Counted from the stretch's first letter, positions 1 through 7,227 are shown. The stretch: 14,211 nt of DNA from an uncultured Tannerella sp. (GCA_938036405.1 CALHPT010000126.1:1-14211), one strand, 5' to 3'. The notes: generated from the sequence alone by a model not told the origin. Made by a program: numbers and translations.

Positions 1-153
1 GGCCACGAGACCAACCTTGCAGAGGTTACGTTTTTGCTTCTTCGTCTTCTTCGTGAGAATGTGGCTGTGGAAAGCGTGCTTTCTCTTGATCTTACCGGTT
101 CCGGTGAGGGCGAAACGCTTCTTAGCACCAGAATTAGTCTTTACTTTAGGCAT
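1..153 (-). CDS. rpmI: 50S ribosomal protein bL35 (partial, C-terminus off window)
   Basis: The complement of bases 1-153 opens with ATG and reads MPKVKTNSGAKKRF, followed by LTGTGKIKRKHAF, SHILTKKTKKQKRNL and a last visible residue of about 51. This is the signature of bL35, a small basic protein of the large ribosomal subunit, normally about 65 residues. Roughly the last 14 residues and the stop lie beyond the left edge. The lysine/arginine content is very high, as expected for an rRNA-binding protein. It follows infC by 237 bases on the same strand, the usual infC-rpmI-rplT order, so rplT (bL20) is expected just outside the window. The frame has no interruption within the visible part. Confidence 0.95.
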   Translation of the reverse strand, partial: MPKVKTNSGAKKRFALTGTGKIKRKHAFHSHILTKKTKKQKRNLCKVGLVA

Positions 154-261
154 TTGTTTGTGAATTAAATGATGAATAATGTGTGCGGTTGCGCATACCT
201 GGCACAACGCGCGACGTATAATAAAACAAACAAGGGTAAGCGCCTCGACGGATGCTTTTTA

Positions 262-302
262 GTGATGTATGGAAACTGGGGTAGTTCCGCCGAGAACATC
301 AC
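262..302 (-). promoter_or_regulatory. Possible structured leader of rpmI
   Basis: The 237-base gap between infC and rpmI contains a nested inverted repeat. Read on the minus strand, GTGATG (297-302) pairs with CATCAC (262-267), and inside it GGAACT (283-288) pairs with AGTTTCC (271-277) with one bulge. A separate small perfect hairpin, TGCCG/CGGCA with a four-base loop, lies at 360-373 just after infC. Leaders upstream of rpmI-rplT are bound by bL20 in several bacteria, so autoregulation is possible, but I do not recognise a described leader family here. The hairpins are seen; the regulatory role is inference. Confidence 0.3.
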
Positions 303-390
303 TTTTCAGTTCGGATTTATCAAATGGATTAGGCGGGGGAGCCGCTTTTCAGGCTGAATTGCCGTGAGCGGCACCGCGATCCGCATGGAT

Positions 391-1083
391 TTAGAAGTCT
401 TCGCCTTCTACTTTGGGACCGGTGTATTCGCGACGCTCCTTGACCTGCGGCGTTTTCTTGGCGGGTGCAGGCTGTTCTTCGGTCGTGGTTTCGACTTCCA
501 CGGCGGGAGCTTCGGGCAATTCCTCTTTCTCCTTCTTGACGGGAGCCTTTTTGGGCGCGAGATACATCGTCATGCGCTTACCTTCGAGCACGGGCATGGA
601 TTCCACCTTGCCATAGTCCTCGAGATCGTTGGCGAAACGCAGGAGCAGTACTTCACCTTGTTCCTTGAAGAGGATGCTTCGTCCACGGAAGAAGACATAA
701 GCCTTGACTTTGTCGCCTTCGCTGAGGAAGCCTTTGGCGTGCTTGAGCTTGAAGTTGTAATCGTGATCGTCAGTTTGCGGCCCGAAGCGGATCTCCTTCA
801 CAACGACTCTCACCGATTTAGCTTTTTGCTCTTTCTGCCGCTTTTTCTGCTGATAAAGAAACTTCTGATAGTCGGTGATTCTACACACCGGGGGATCGGC
901 GTTGGGAGAGATCTCCACCAGATCCATCTCATGACTCTCCGCTATTTGCAATGCTTTTTCTATCGGATAAACTCCGTTAGTCACATTCTCGCCAACCAAG
1001 CGCACCTCAGGTACCCGAATCCGTTCGTTGATCCGGTATTGATCCTTCAGTTTGTCGTTTCTCATCTTATTTCTCGTATCCAA
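391..1083 (-). CDS. infC: Translation initiation factor IF-3
   Basis: IF-3 binds the 30S subunit, checks start-codon pairing with initiator tRNA and prevents premature subunit joining. The N-domain is recognisable at QYRINERIRVPEVRLVG, then LVEISPNADPPVCRI, and the C-domain at VKEIRFGPQTDDHDYNF and LRFANDLEDYGKV. After the core there is a tail of about 50 residues rich in Lys, Glu, Pro and Ala, longer than in E. coli IF-3 (about 180 residues); Bacteroidetes IF-3 proteins often carry such tails. The start is uncertain. The annotated start is TTG at 1083; an ATG at 1065 matches where many relatives begin (MRNDKLKDQY), but the strong AGGAGG at 1097-1102 is too far from it. An in-frame ATT at 1090-1092 is another candidate. 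It lies 39 bases after thrS and is probably co-transcribed with it. Confidence 0.93.
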   Translation of the reverse strand: MDTRNKMRNDKLKDQYRINERIRVPEVRLVGENVTNGVYPIEKALQIAESHEMDLVEISPNADPPVCRITDYQKFLYQQKKRQKEQKAKSVRVVVKEIRFGPQTDDHDYNFKLKHAKGFLSEGDKVKAYVFFRGRSILFKEQGEVLLLRFANDLEDYGKVESMPVLEGKRMTMYLAPKKAPVKKEKEELPEAPAVEVETTTEEQPAPAKKTPQVKERREYTGPKVEGEDF

Positions 1084-1096
1084 ATGAGTAATTAAT

Positions 1097-1102
1097 CCTC
1101 CT
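1097..1102 (-). promoter_or_regulatory. Strong Shine-Dalgarno site of infC
   Basis: The minus strand reads AAAAAGGAGGATTAATT just before infC. Core AGGAGG is a full match to the anti-Shine-Dalgarno sequence. It is 4 bases from the in-frame ATT at 1092, 13 from TTG at 1083 and 31 from ATG at 1065. Most Bacteroidetes genes lack such sites; the other starts in this window show nothing as strong. Confidence 0.7.
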
Positions 1103-1122
1103 TTTTAAATTGTACGGTGAAA

Positions 1123-3081
1123 TCAATTTATCTGTTCTTTTTCCCAGAGATGCATCATATCATTGATCTCGTCTGTTAAAAGCGCGGCAAATGTAGAAAT
1201 TTCCATTACTCCCTTATCGCCCTCGCCTTGTTTCCTGACAGATACAGAATTGTTTTCCTGCTCTTTCTCTCCGACTACAAGCATATAGGGGATACGCTTA
1301 AGTTCATTGTCGCGAATCTTGCGACCTATCTTCTCATTACGGTCGTCCACGAGAACACGGATGTCATGCAGCCCCAGCTCTTTAGCCACGCGATGAGCAT
1401 AGTCGTTAAAGCGTTCGCCCACGGGAAGCACGACGACTTGGTCGGGGGTAAGCCAAATGGGAAACTTGCCACCGGTATGTTCGATAAGTACAGCGACAAA
1501 GCGTTCGATGGACCCGAAGGGCGCACGGTGAATCATTACCGGGCGATGCTTGCAGTTATCCTCGCCGGTGTATTCCAACTCGAACCGCTCAGGCAGGTTG
1601 TAGTCTACTTGAATGGTGCCCAGCTGCCAACGGCGTCCAATGGCGTCCTTAACCATAAAGTCAAGCTTAGGACCATAGAAGGCAGCTTCGCCAAGCTCCA
1701 CCTTAGCCGGCAAACCTTTCTCTTCACAGGCTTCGATGATAGCACGTTCGGCCTTCTCCCAGTTTTCGTCAGAGCCAATATATTTCTCTTTGTTATTAGG
1801 ATCGCGAAGAGAGATCTGCGCCTCGAAGCTCTCAAAGTTGAGCGCTTTGAAGATGATGAAGATGATGTCCATCACCTTGAGGAACTCGTCTTTGAGTTGA
1901 TCGGGGCGACAGAAGATGTGGGCGTCGTCCTGCGTGAAGCCACGGACGCGGGTCAAGCCATGCAGCTCACCGCTCTGTTCGTAACGATAGACTGTTCCGA
2001 ATTCGGCTAAGCGTAGCGGCAGGTCACGGTAGGAACGGGGGAAGGTCTTGTAGATTTCACAGTGATGCGGGCAGTTCATTGGCTTGAGGAGGAACTCTTC
2101 GCCTTCCTGCGGCGTGTGGATAGGTTGGAAAGAGTCCTTGCCGTATTTGGCATAGTGGCCGGAGGTGACGTAGAGGTGTTTGCTGCCGATGTGAGGAGTC
2201 ATAACCTGCTTGTAGCCGTATTTCTTTTGGATCTGCTTGAGGAACTCCTCAAGTTTGAGTCGAAGCTGTGTCCCGCGGGGGAGCCATAAAGGCAGACCGG
2301 CTCCGACGGATGGAGAGAAGGTAAAAAGCTCCAGCTCGCGGCCCACTTTACGATGGTCACGCTTCTTAGCTTCCTCCAGCATGGCGAGATAGTCGTCGAG
2401 GAGCTTCTTTTTGGGGAAAGTGATGCCGTAGAGGCGCACCAACTGCTTACGTTTCTCGTCGCCGCGCCAATATGCACCGGCCACACTGGTAATCTTGACC
2501 GCCTTGATGTACGACGTATCCGGAACGTGCGGGCCACGACAGAGATCGGTAAAAGTGCCTTGCGTATAGGTAGAGATTTTGCCGTCTTCCAGCTCGCTGA
2601 TTAGTTCCGTTTTGTAGACTTCCCCACGGTCGCCAAACATCTTCATGGCGTCATCCTTGGATATGCTTTTGCGCACGATTGGTTCGGCGCGGGCTGCCAG
2701 TTCCTGCATGCGGGCTTCGATGCGTGAGAAATCTTCGTCGGTGATGGTGCGGTCGCCCAGATCGACGTCGTAATAGAAACCGTTTTCGATGGCGGGGCCG
2801 ATACCGAACTTAACGTCGGGATAGAGCTGTTGGAGGGCTTCGGCCATGAGGTGAGCGCTGGAGTGCCAGTAAGTGTGCTTACCGCCTTCATCGTCCCACT
2901 TGAGGAGCTGAACTTCGGCGTCTTCGTTGAGAGGTCGGGTGAGATCCCAAACGGTGCCGTTGACTTTAGCCGCGAGCACCTCTTTAGCCAGTCTAGGGCT
3001 GATGCTTTCGGCTATCTGCATGGAGGTCGTTCCCTCTGCAAATTCTTTTACGGAGTGATCCGGGAATGTGACTTTTATCAT
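1123..3081 (-). CDS. thrS: Threonine--tRNA ligase
   Basis: A full-length class II threonyl-tRNA synthetase of 652 residues, charging tRNA-Thr with threonine in the cytoplasm. Domains in order: TGS domain (about 1-62); editing domain with HSSAH (H73, H77) and CRGPH (C181, H185), the residues that hydrolyse Ser-tRNA-Thr; catalytic core with motif 2 around FGTVYRYEQSGELHG (361-375) and zinc ligands C337, H388 and H518; motif 3 near HRAPFGSIERF (518-528); anticodon-binding domain from about 545 to the end. The ATG at 3081 (MIKVTFPDHS) is preferred over the in-frame codon at 3123 because the TGS domain begins here and the upstream 14 residues look non-coding. It is the first gene of the thrS-infC-rpmI translation cluster. 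All catalytic and editing residues appear intact. Confidence 0.97.
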   Translation of the reverse strand: MIKVTFPDHSVKEFAEGTTSMQIAESISPRLAKEVLAAKVNGTVWDLTRPLNEDAEVQLLKWDDEGGKHTYWHSSAHLMAEALQQLYPDVKFGIGPAIENGFYYDVDLGDRTITDEDFSRIEARMQELAARAEPIVRKSISKDDAMKMFGDRGEVYKTELISELEDGKISTYTQGTFTDLCRGPHVPDTSYIKAVKITSVAGAYWRGDEKRKQLVRLYGITFPKKKLLDDYLAMLEEAKKRDHRKVGRELELFTFSPSVGAGLPLWLPRGTQLRLKLEEFLKQIQKKYGYKQVMTPHIGSKHLYVTSGHYAKYGKDSFQPIHTPQEGEEFLLKPMNCPHHCEIYKTFPRSYRDLPLRLAEFGTVYRYEQSGELHGLTRVRGFTQDDAHIFCRPDQLKDEFLKVMDIIFIIFKALNFESFEAQISLRDPNNKEKYIGSDENWEKAERAIIEACEEKGLPAKVELGEAAFYGPKLDFMVKDAIGRRWQLGTIQVDYNLPERFELEYTGEDNCKHRPVMIHRAPFGSIERFVAVLIEHTGGKFPIWLTPDQVVVLPVGERFNDYAHRVAKELGLHDIRVLVDDRNEKIGRKIRDNELKRIPYMLVVGEKEQENNSVSVRKQGEGDKGVMEISTFAALLTDEINDMMHLWEKEQIN

Positions 3082-3120
3082 TGTTGCTATTTGAATTTCT
3101 GTGTGCTGTAAATGCGGGCA

Positions 3121-3150
3121 CAAAGTAAAGACATGCGTGTGGAACTAAAA
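3121..3150 (-). promoter_or_regulatory. Candidate thrS promoter (weak)
   Basis: On the minus strand TTACTTTG (3121-3128) is close to the Bacteroidetes -7 consensus TAnnTTTG, with a T-rich TTTTAG (3145-3150) about 16 bases upstream in the -33 position. It sits about 40 bases before the thrS start and just after the hairpin that may end lpxH transcription, which fits a new transcription unit. The match is imperfect at both boxes. Confidence 0.3.
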
Positions 3151-3159
3151 ACGGGGTGG

Positions 3160-3180
3160 AAAAAACGCCTCGCAGCGTTT
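3160..3180 (-). terminator. Possible rho-independent terminator after lpxH
   Basis: Minus-strand AAACGC (3175-3180), loop TGCGAG, then GCGTTT (3163-3168), running into a total of six T residues at 3160-3165. The stem is short, with only three G-C pairs, and lies about 250 bases after the lpxH stop, so efficiency may be modest. Confidence 0.4.
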
Positions 3181-3220
3181 CATAAAAAACTGGTTGATTC
3201 TCAAAACCGGTCCGGGGCTT

Positions 3221-3234
3221 TATGATGCATCATA
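3221..3234. promoter_or_regulatory. 14-bp perfect palindrome in the lpxH-thrS gap
   Basis: TATGATGCATCATA is its own reverse complement. It lies in the 346-base gap between lpxH and thrS, 140 bases upstream of the thrS start. Symmetry of this length suits a dimeric regulator site, but no neighbouring regulator gene is visible and it could be chance. Apart from this palindrome, the hairpin at 3160-3180 and the weak promoter, I see no gene or recognisable repeat in 3082-3427. Confidence 0.25.
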
Positions 3235-3427
3235 CAGAAACACCAACCCAATCAGTTGTCTGATGAAATGCTTAACCGAGACGAAAGCCCGATCAAGGCT
3301 CACCGCAAATCCTTTCCACGGCGGCAAATCGATCAAGTTTTCCGAAAAACGCTTCACAGAGGTGGGAAACGAGACGTAATCTCCGAAGAGTCATTTCGCG
3401 CGGCGGGAAATGTGGGTGGAAATGCGG

Positions 3428-4180
3428 TCAGCCTTCGTCTTGAAGCAGACGGAGCTCGAGGCCGTCCCAGACGGCATAGGAAAAATACTGCATCCAGTCG
3501 CCGAGGACAATCATGCGGGTGTGGGGCGTGAGCTGGCGGTCGAGCATGAGATGAAGATGGCCGAAGAGGAAGAAATCCGTATCGGGATGGGACTCCAAGT
3601 AAGTGCGGGCAAAGGCATCGAGCGAGCGCGTGTTGCGTTCCTGTGCGGCTGCGCGACGTGTGTCGGCGAGGCCTTTGCGACGGCTGCTGAGCGACCATCC
3701 CCGGGCAAAACCGAACGTCCACCGCGGATGGATCCCAGCATAGAGCACTTGACAGAGTCGATTGCGAAAGATGCGCTGGATGAAGCGGTATTTTCGGGGC
3801 TGGTAGCCCACCTCATCGCCGTGAGCGAGGAAAAAGCGACGGCCGAGCAGCTCCACAGTCAGCGGGCCACGATGGATGACAGCGCCCACCTCGGCGGGTA
3901 GGTAATCGAACATCCAAATGTCATGGTTGCCGATGAAGAGGTGGATTTCCACGCCGGCGTCGTGCAGCTCGGCCAGTTTACCCAGAAAACGCACGTGGCC
4001 GCGGGGCACGACGTATCGATACTCGTACCAATAGTCGAACATGTCACCCAGAAAATAGATGGCCGCGGCATCCGGGGCGATGCGGTCCATCCAGCGGACG
4101 AGCCGCTTCTCGTCGGCCATAGGGTCGGCAGCGTAACGGTTGCCGAGGTGGGCGTCGGAGGCAAAATAGATCTTCTTCAC
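3428..4180 (-). CDS. lpxH: UDP-2,3-diacylglucosamine diphosphatase (LpxH-type)
   Basis: A calcineurin-like metallophosphoesterase of 250 residues. All five metal-binding blocks are present in order: D9-x-H11 (SDAHLG), G45-D46 (GDMFDYW), GNHD 84-87, H120-G121-D122 (AHGDEVG) and GHLH 207-210. This arrangement, the length and the aromatic/basic insertion between the HGD and GHLH blocks fit LpxH, which cleaves UDP-2,3-diacylglucosamine to lipid X and UMP in lipid A synthesis at the inner face of the cytoplasmic membrane. The start is GTG at 4180, because no ATG lies between the preceding stop and the first metal motif. It follows the DUF59 gene by 27 bases, so the two are probably co-transcribed. 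A related LpxH-like phosphoesterase of different substrate cannot be fully excluded. Confidence 0.88.
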   Translation of the reverse strand: MKKIYFASDAHLGNRYAADPMADEKRLVRWMDRIAPDAAAIYFLGDMFDYWYEYRYVVPRGHVRFLGKLAELHDAGVEIHLFIGNHDIWMFDYLPAEVGAVIHRGPLTVELLGRRFFLAHGDEVGYQPRKYRFIQRIFRNRLCQVLYAGIHPRWTFGFARGWSLSSRRKGLADTRRAAAQERNTRSLDAFARTYLESHPDTDFFLFGHLHLMLDRQLTPHTRMIVLGDWMQYFSYAVWDGLELRLLQDEG

Positions 4181-4207
4181 GGAGAGCAGGTTGGCGGAGG
4201 AGCGGGA

Positions 4208-4525
4208 TTAGAATAGCCCCAGCTCGAGCTTAGCCTCGTCGGTCATCATATCCTTGTTCCACTCGGGCTCAAAGACAAGATTGATCGTCACGCCATGCAC
4301 ACCGGCGATGCCCTCCACTTTTTGCTGCACATCGTCCAAGATAAAGTCGGCGGCTGGGCAACTGGGCGCGGTGAAGGTCATGTCGATCGTCACATCCTTA
4401 TCGTCGTCGACTTCGACGCGGTAGACTAGCCCCAGGTCATAAATATTGACGGGTATTTCGGGGTCAAAAACGGTGCGAAGGACCTTCACGATCTCTTCTT
4501 CTATTCTCAGGAACTCGTTGTCCAT
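4208..4525 (-). CDS. MIP18/DUF59 family Fe-S assembly protein (SufT/PaaD-like)
   Basis: A 105-residue single-domain protein of the MIP18 (DUF59) family. The family signatures are visible: FDPEIPVNIYDLGLVY (20-35), the strand MTFTAPSCP with the conserved cysteine C56, and an acidic helix leading to VHGVTINLVFEPEWNKDMM. Members of this family help maturate iron-sulfur proteins (SufT, CIAO2) or act in phenylacetate oxygenase assembly (PaaD). With no paa or suf genes in view, a general Fe-S role is the better guess, and the window does encode a heavy Fe-S user, nifJ, though that gene is far upstream. The ATG at 4525 gives a family-typical length. It precedes lpxH by 27 bases; the pairing is positional and does not imply a shared pathway. 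Confidence 0.88.
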   Translation of the reverse strand: MDNEFLRIEEEIVKVLRTVFDPEIPVNIYDLGLVYRVEVDDDKDVTIDMTFTAPSCPAADFILDDVQQKVEGIAGVHGVTINLVFEPEWNKDMMTDEAKLELGLF

Positions 4526-4546
4526 AATGGGGATAAAAAAGTAGTT

Positions 4547-4910
4547 ATGCAGCCCTGCGGACTGCGGGATTTAGGGCGCTCTCCGGAGCGCCGGTAGTTA
4601 CGGCCTTCGGCCGGGTAGTTTGCGGGCTGCACCCGCAAAACCTTAGCCGAAAAGGCGCTAAAAAACAATCATGCAGACCTCCGGACTGCAAAAATGGGCA
4701 CGTCCTCGGGGGCGACGGTCGTTTGGCCTCAAAACCAAGCGAGTTTGCGGGCTTCGCCCGCGGCACCTTAGTCGAAAAGGCACTAAAAAAACATTCATGC
4801 AGACCTGCGGAATGCAAAAATGGGCACGTCCTCGGGGGCTACGGTCGTTTGGCCTCAAGACCAAGCGAGTTGCGGGCTGCGCCCGCAACGGGTGAGCCGA
4901 AAGAGGCACG
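4547..4910. repeat. Three tandem imperfect repeats of about 125 bp
   Basis: The 405-base gap between radC and the DUF59 gene is filled by three head-to-tail units starting at 4547, 4671 and 4797, each opening with ATGCAG. Units 2 and 3 are nearly identical over their first 90 bases or so; unit 1 matches at both ends but has a different centre, with two extra perfect hairpins (GGCGCTC/GAGCGCC at 4575-4592 and CGGCC/GGCCG at 4601-4613). Every unit keeps a GCGGG...CCCGC hairpin (4621-4637, 4747-4761, 4871-4887) followed by a block like AGTCGAAAAGGCACT. Open frames through the repeats exist because 126 is divisible by three, but they show no domain and I treat the region as non-coding. Confidence 0.8.
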
Positions 4911-4930
4911 CTCCGAAGCCGATCGATGAG

Positions 4931-5632
4931 TTAGGTGCGCGACAGGCGACCTTCGTCGGCGTAACTATAATATCGCTTGTCGCAGAGAATGATATGATCA
5001 ATCAGCTGGATGCCGAGGAGCGCAGCGGCGCGGGCGATGCGATCGGTCAGGGCGTCGTCCTGCCTACTGGGGCGGGGATCGCCTGAGGGATGGTTGTGGC
5101 AAAGCACAATGCCCGAGCAGAGGTTGTTGATCGCTGCTTTGAGGACGATCAGCACGTCGGCGGAGGTATGATCCGTGCCGCCGCGACTGATCATCGTCCG
5201 GGCGATGACCTTGGCGCTGCGATTGGTGAAGGCCGCCCAGAGTTCCTCGTGCGGCAAGTCGCAGAGGTGCGGATGGAAGAGGCGAAAGGCTTCGGCGCTG
5301 CTGCGGATCGTGTCGCGGTCCGCGTCGTCGTTGGTGAGCCCCTTGCGCCGCCCCAGCTCCATCGCGGCGGCGATGGTGATGGCTTTCGCCTCGCCAATGC
5401 CACGAAAAGCCATCAGCTCGTCGACGGTCAGGCGGGCGAGCCGCCCGAGACTGTTATCGACGGTGCCGAGGATACGCTGCGAGAGCTGTACGGCCGTTTC
5501 GGCACTGCTGCCGGATCCGATCAAGATCGCGATCAGCTCGGCGTCACTCAGCGCAGCGGCCCCTTTGAGCCGCATTTTCTCTCGCGGCCGATCTTCCTCG
5601 GCCAACTCCTTGATGCGCAGCCTGTCGTCCAT
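4931..5632 (-). CDS. radC: RadC family protein (JAB/MPN metalloprotease-like)
   Basis: A 233-residue RadC-type protein. An N-terminal segment (RIKELAEEDRPREKM, 6-20) is followed by a helix-hairpin-helix (LTVDELMAFRGIGEAKA, 68-84) and a C-terminal JAMM/MPN domain. The JAMM zinc motif is complete: H179-N-H181-P-S-G then S189 and D192, with a candidate catalytic glutamate at E129/E130. Despite the name, the biochemical role of RadC proteins is not settled; the original DNA-repair link in E. coli was later traced to another gene. The ATG at 5632 is preferred over an in-frame TTG at 5641, since it gives the usual family N-terminus. Radicals of this family on mobile elements are common, but this full-length copy sits among housekeeping genes. 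Confidence 0.93.
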   Translation of the reverse strand: MDDRLRIKELAEEDRPREKMRLKGAAALSDAELIAILIGSGSSAETAVQLSQRILGTVDNSLGRLARLTVDELMAFRGIGEAKAITIAAAMELGRRKGLTNDDADRDTIRSSAEAFRLFHPHLCDLPHEELWAAFTNRSAKVIARTMISRGGTDHTSADVLIVLKAAINNLCSGIVLCHNHPSGDPRPSRQDDALTDRIARAAALLGIQLIDHIILCDKRYYSYADEGRLSRT

Positions 5633-5690
5633 TGCGCCCAATCGTTACGCGTTACGAATGGCAAGTAACCGCTACGGGTGATTGACAAAC

Positions 5691-5715
5691 GGGGCGAGCA
5701 TGCGTATGCTCCCCC
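5691..5715 (-). terminator. Strong hairpin between efp and radC
   Basis: Minus-strand GGGGGAGCAT (5706-5715), loop ACGC, then ATGCTCGCCCC (5691-5701) pair along their whole length with a single bulged C. It lies about 45 bases after the efp stop. It lacks a good T tract (only GTTTGTC follows), so it may be an inefficient terminator or an RNA-stabilising end. An AT-rich stretch at 5726-5746 lies between it and efp. Confidence 0.4.
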
Positions 5716-5759
5716 TTGCCGCACCCCTATATATAATAGGTATAGGACGGCGACGCGCG

Positions 5760-6323
5760 TCACTTCACGCGACCCGTGTAGGATCCGTCCTGGGTGTTGA
5801 TCTCGATCACATCCCCTTCGTTGATGAAGAGCGGCACGCGCACTTCAGCGCCTGACTCGACCTTGGCCGGCTTCAGCGTGTTCGTCGCCGTGTCTCCCTT
5901 GATGCCCGGCTCGGTGTACGTCACGGCCAGCTGCACTTTGATGGGCATGTCGGCAAAGAGGATCGTGTCCGTAGAGGCATCCGAAACGACGTCTACGATC
6001 TGACCTTCTTTCATAAAGTCTACCCCGTTGATCAGCGACTTGGCAATAGGGATTTGCTCGAAAGTTTCCTGATTCATGAAGATAAACTCTTCGCCCTCTT
6101 GGTAAAGGTACTGGTACGGGCGACGCTCCACGCGTACGTCTTCGAGCTTCTCCCCGATGTTGAATCGGCGTTCGATCACATTGCCGCGAACGACGTCTTT
6201 CAGGGTCGTACGCATGATCGTATTGCCTTTGCCGGGCTTTACGTGAAGGAAGTCGATGCAGAAGTAGAGCTTGCCGTCGAGGCGGATACAGGTCCCTTTC
6301 TTGATGTCTTGAGAGTTAATCAT
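5760..6323 (-). CDS. efp: Translation elongation factor P
   Basis: EF-P binds between the P and E sites of a stalled ribosome and speeds peptide bonds at consecutive prolines. The 187-residue protein has the usual three domains: an N-terminal KOW-like domain with the tip loop HVKPGKGNTIMRT, where K32 is the position that is modified in many bacteria; a central OB domain (about 65-125); and a C-terminal OB domain ending TLKPAKVESGAEVRVPLF and INTQDGSYTGRVK. No EF-P modification gene (epmA, epmB or ymfI type) is visible in the window. The ATG at 6323 is clear. A good promoter candidate lies about 48 bases upstream, so efp is probably transcribed on its own. Confidence 0.97.
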   Translation of the reverse strand: MINSQDIKKGTCIRLDGKLYFCIDFLHVKPGKGNTIMRTTLKDVVRGNVIERRFNIGEKLEDVRVERRPYQYLYQEGEEFIFMNQETFEQIPIAKSLINGVDFMKEGQIVDVVSDASTDTILFADMPIKVQLAVTYTEPGIKGDTATNTLKPAKVESGAEVRVPLFINEGDVIEINTQDGSYTGRVK

Positions 6324-6370
6324 TTTCTTATTCTGTTATTACTGTAAATCGTTGAAAATTAAACCGGCCG

Positions 6371-6401
6371 CAAAAGTAGACCAATCTCGCAAAAGTCAAA
6401 A
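6371..6401 (-). promoter_or_regulatory. Candidate efp promoter, Bacteroidetes type
   Basis: On the minus strand TACTTTTG (6371-6378) is an exact match to the -7 consensus TAnnTTTG, and TTTTG (6397-6401) lies 18 bases upstream as the -33 box, close to the usual spacing of about 19. The predicted leader is about 40 bases and AT-rich. This is the best promoter match in the window. Confidence 0.6.
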
Positions 6402-6417
6402 GCCGCTTCCGGAGCGG
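6397..6417 (-). terminator. Possible terminator after truA
   Basis: Minus-strand CCGCT (6413-6417), loop CCGGA, AGCGG (6403-6407), followed by CTTTTG. The stem is short but GC-rich, and it lies 34 bases after the truA stop, overlapping the -33 box of the efp promoter. Confidence 0.4.
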
Positions 6418-6450
6418 GATTTGAGGCGCCCAAGGAGAGGGCGGTGGGGG

Positions 6451-7200
6451 TTACAGAAAGATGTCGGCCGGATAGTGCACCTCGACGAGTGCGAGACCTT
6501 CCGCCGCGGCCGAGTCGCCCGCCTGACTGCGGTCGAGGGCTTCGATCACGTGTCGAAAGCCCTCCTCGCTCAGTCGGCCGCGCCCCACTTCGAAGAGAGT
6601 GCCGACGATGGCGCGGACCATGTTGCGCAGGAAGCGGTCGGCCGTGATCGTGAACGTCCAGCGGTCGCCCTGGCGTCGCCATTCGGCCCGCGTCACGTGG
6701 CAGAGATTCGTCTTTACATCGGTGTGTAACTTGCTGAAAGAGGTGAAGTCGCGATAGTCCAGCAGCGTCGCCGCGGCACGGTTCATAGCCTCAAAATCGA
6801 CGCCTCGCAGGGCCATGCGGTGTACGGCCGGCGGCGCGAAGGGGTCTTTGATACCCGTCACGGTGTACTCATAGGTGCGCGCCGTAGCCGAAAAACGGGC
6901 GTGGGCGTCGGGCCGCACGGTGTCGAGGCTCCACACGGCGATGTCGGGCGGCAGGAGTCGGTTGAGCCGACCCACCAACCCGGCGGGATCGTCGATCGGG
7001 ACGTCCGTATCTAAGTGCGCCGCCATGCGTCGGGCATGCACGCCGGCGTCTGTACGCCCGGCCCCGGTGAGGGGCGTAGGCCGACGCAGGACGGTGGCCA
7101 GGGCCTCCTCCACGCGCTGTTGCACACTCATGCCGTTGGGCTGTCGCTGCCAGCCGCAGTAGGCGCCACCGGTGTATGATAGCCAAATGAAGTATCTCAT
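6451..7200 (-). CDS. truA: tRNA pseudouridine(38-40) synthase TruA
   Basis: TruA converts uridines 38-40 of the tRNA anticodon stem to pseudouridine. The 249-residue protein shows the conserved start RYFIWLSYTGGAYCGWQRQP, the catalytic loop TGAGRTDAGVHA with the nucleophilic aspartate at D51, RTYEYTV with the active-site tyrosine Y110, FTSFSK (152-157) and the second-half signature DRFLRNMVRAIVGTL (188-202). The ATG at 7200 was chosen because family members begin at this RYF segment; the in-frame extension to 7254 encodes a non-conserved hydrophobic stretch. Length is slightly below E. coli TruA (270). A candidate promoter lies just upstream, and a repeat-rich gap separates it from cobB. Confidence 0.96.
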   Translation of the reverse strand: MRYFIWLSYTGGAYCGWQRQPNGMSVQQRVEEALATVLRRPTPLTGAGRTDAGVHARRMAAHLDTDVPIDDPAGLVGRLNRLLPPDIAVWSLDTVRPDAHARFSATARTYEYTVTGIKDPFAPPAVHRMALRGVDFEAMNRAAATLLDYRDFTSFSKLHTDVKTNLCHVTRAEWRRQGDRWTFTITADRFLRNMVRAIVGTLFEVGRGRLSEEGFRHVIEALDRSQAGDSAAAEGLALVEVHYPADIFL

Positions 7201-7227
7201 TGAAAGGGAAAAATGAAAAGCTAAAAA

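Noticed and set aside
364..1095. A 243-codon plus-strand frame opposite infC
   Set aside because: Antisense shadow of IF-3 with no family resemblance.
4545..4909. Overlapping frames of 74-90 codons with a repeated GLHECFF-like motif
   Set aside because: The motif only reflects the tandem DNA repeats, whose period is divisible by three; no domain or start signal supports a protein.
4547..4910. Possible CRISPR array
   Set aside because: The units are about 125 bp and contiguous with no unique spacers, and no cas gene is near.
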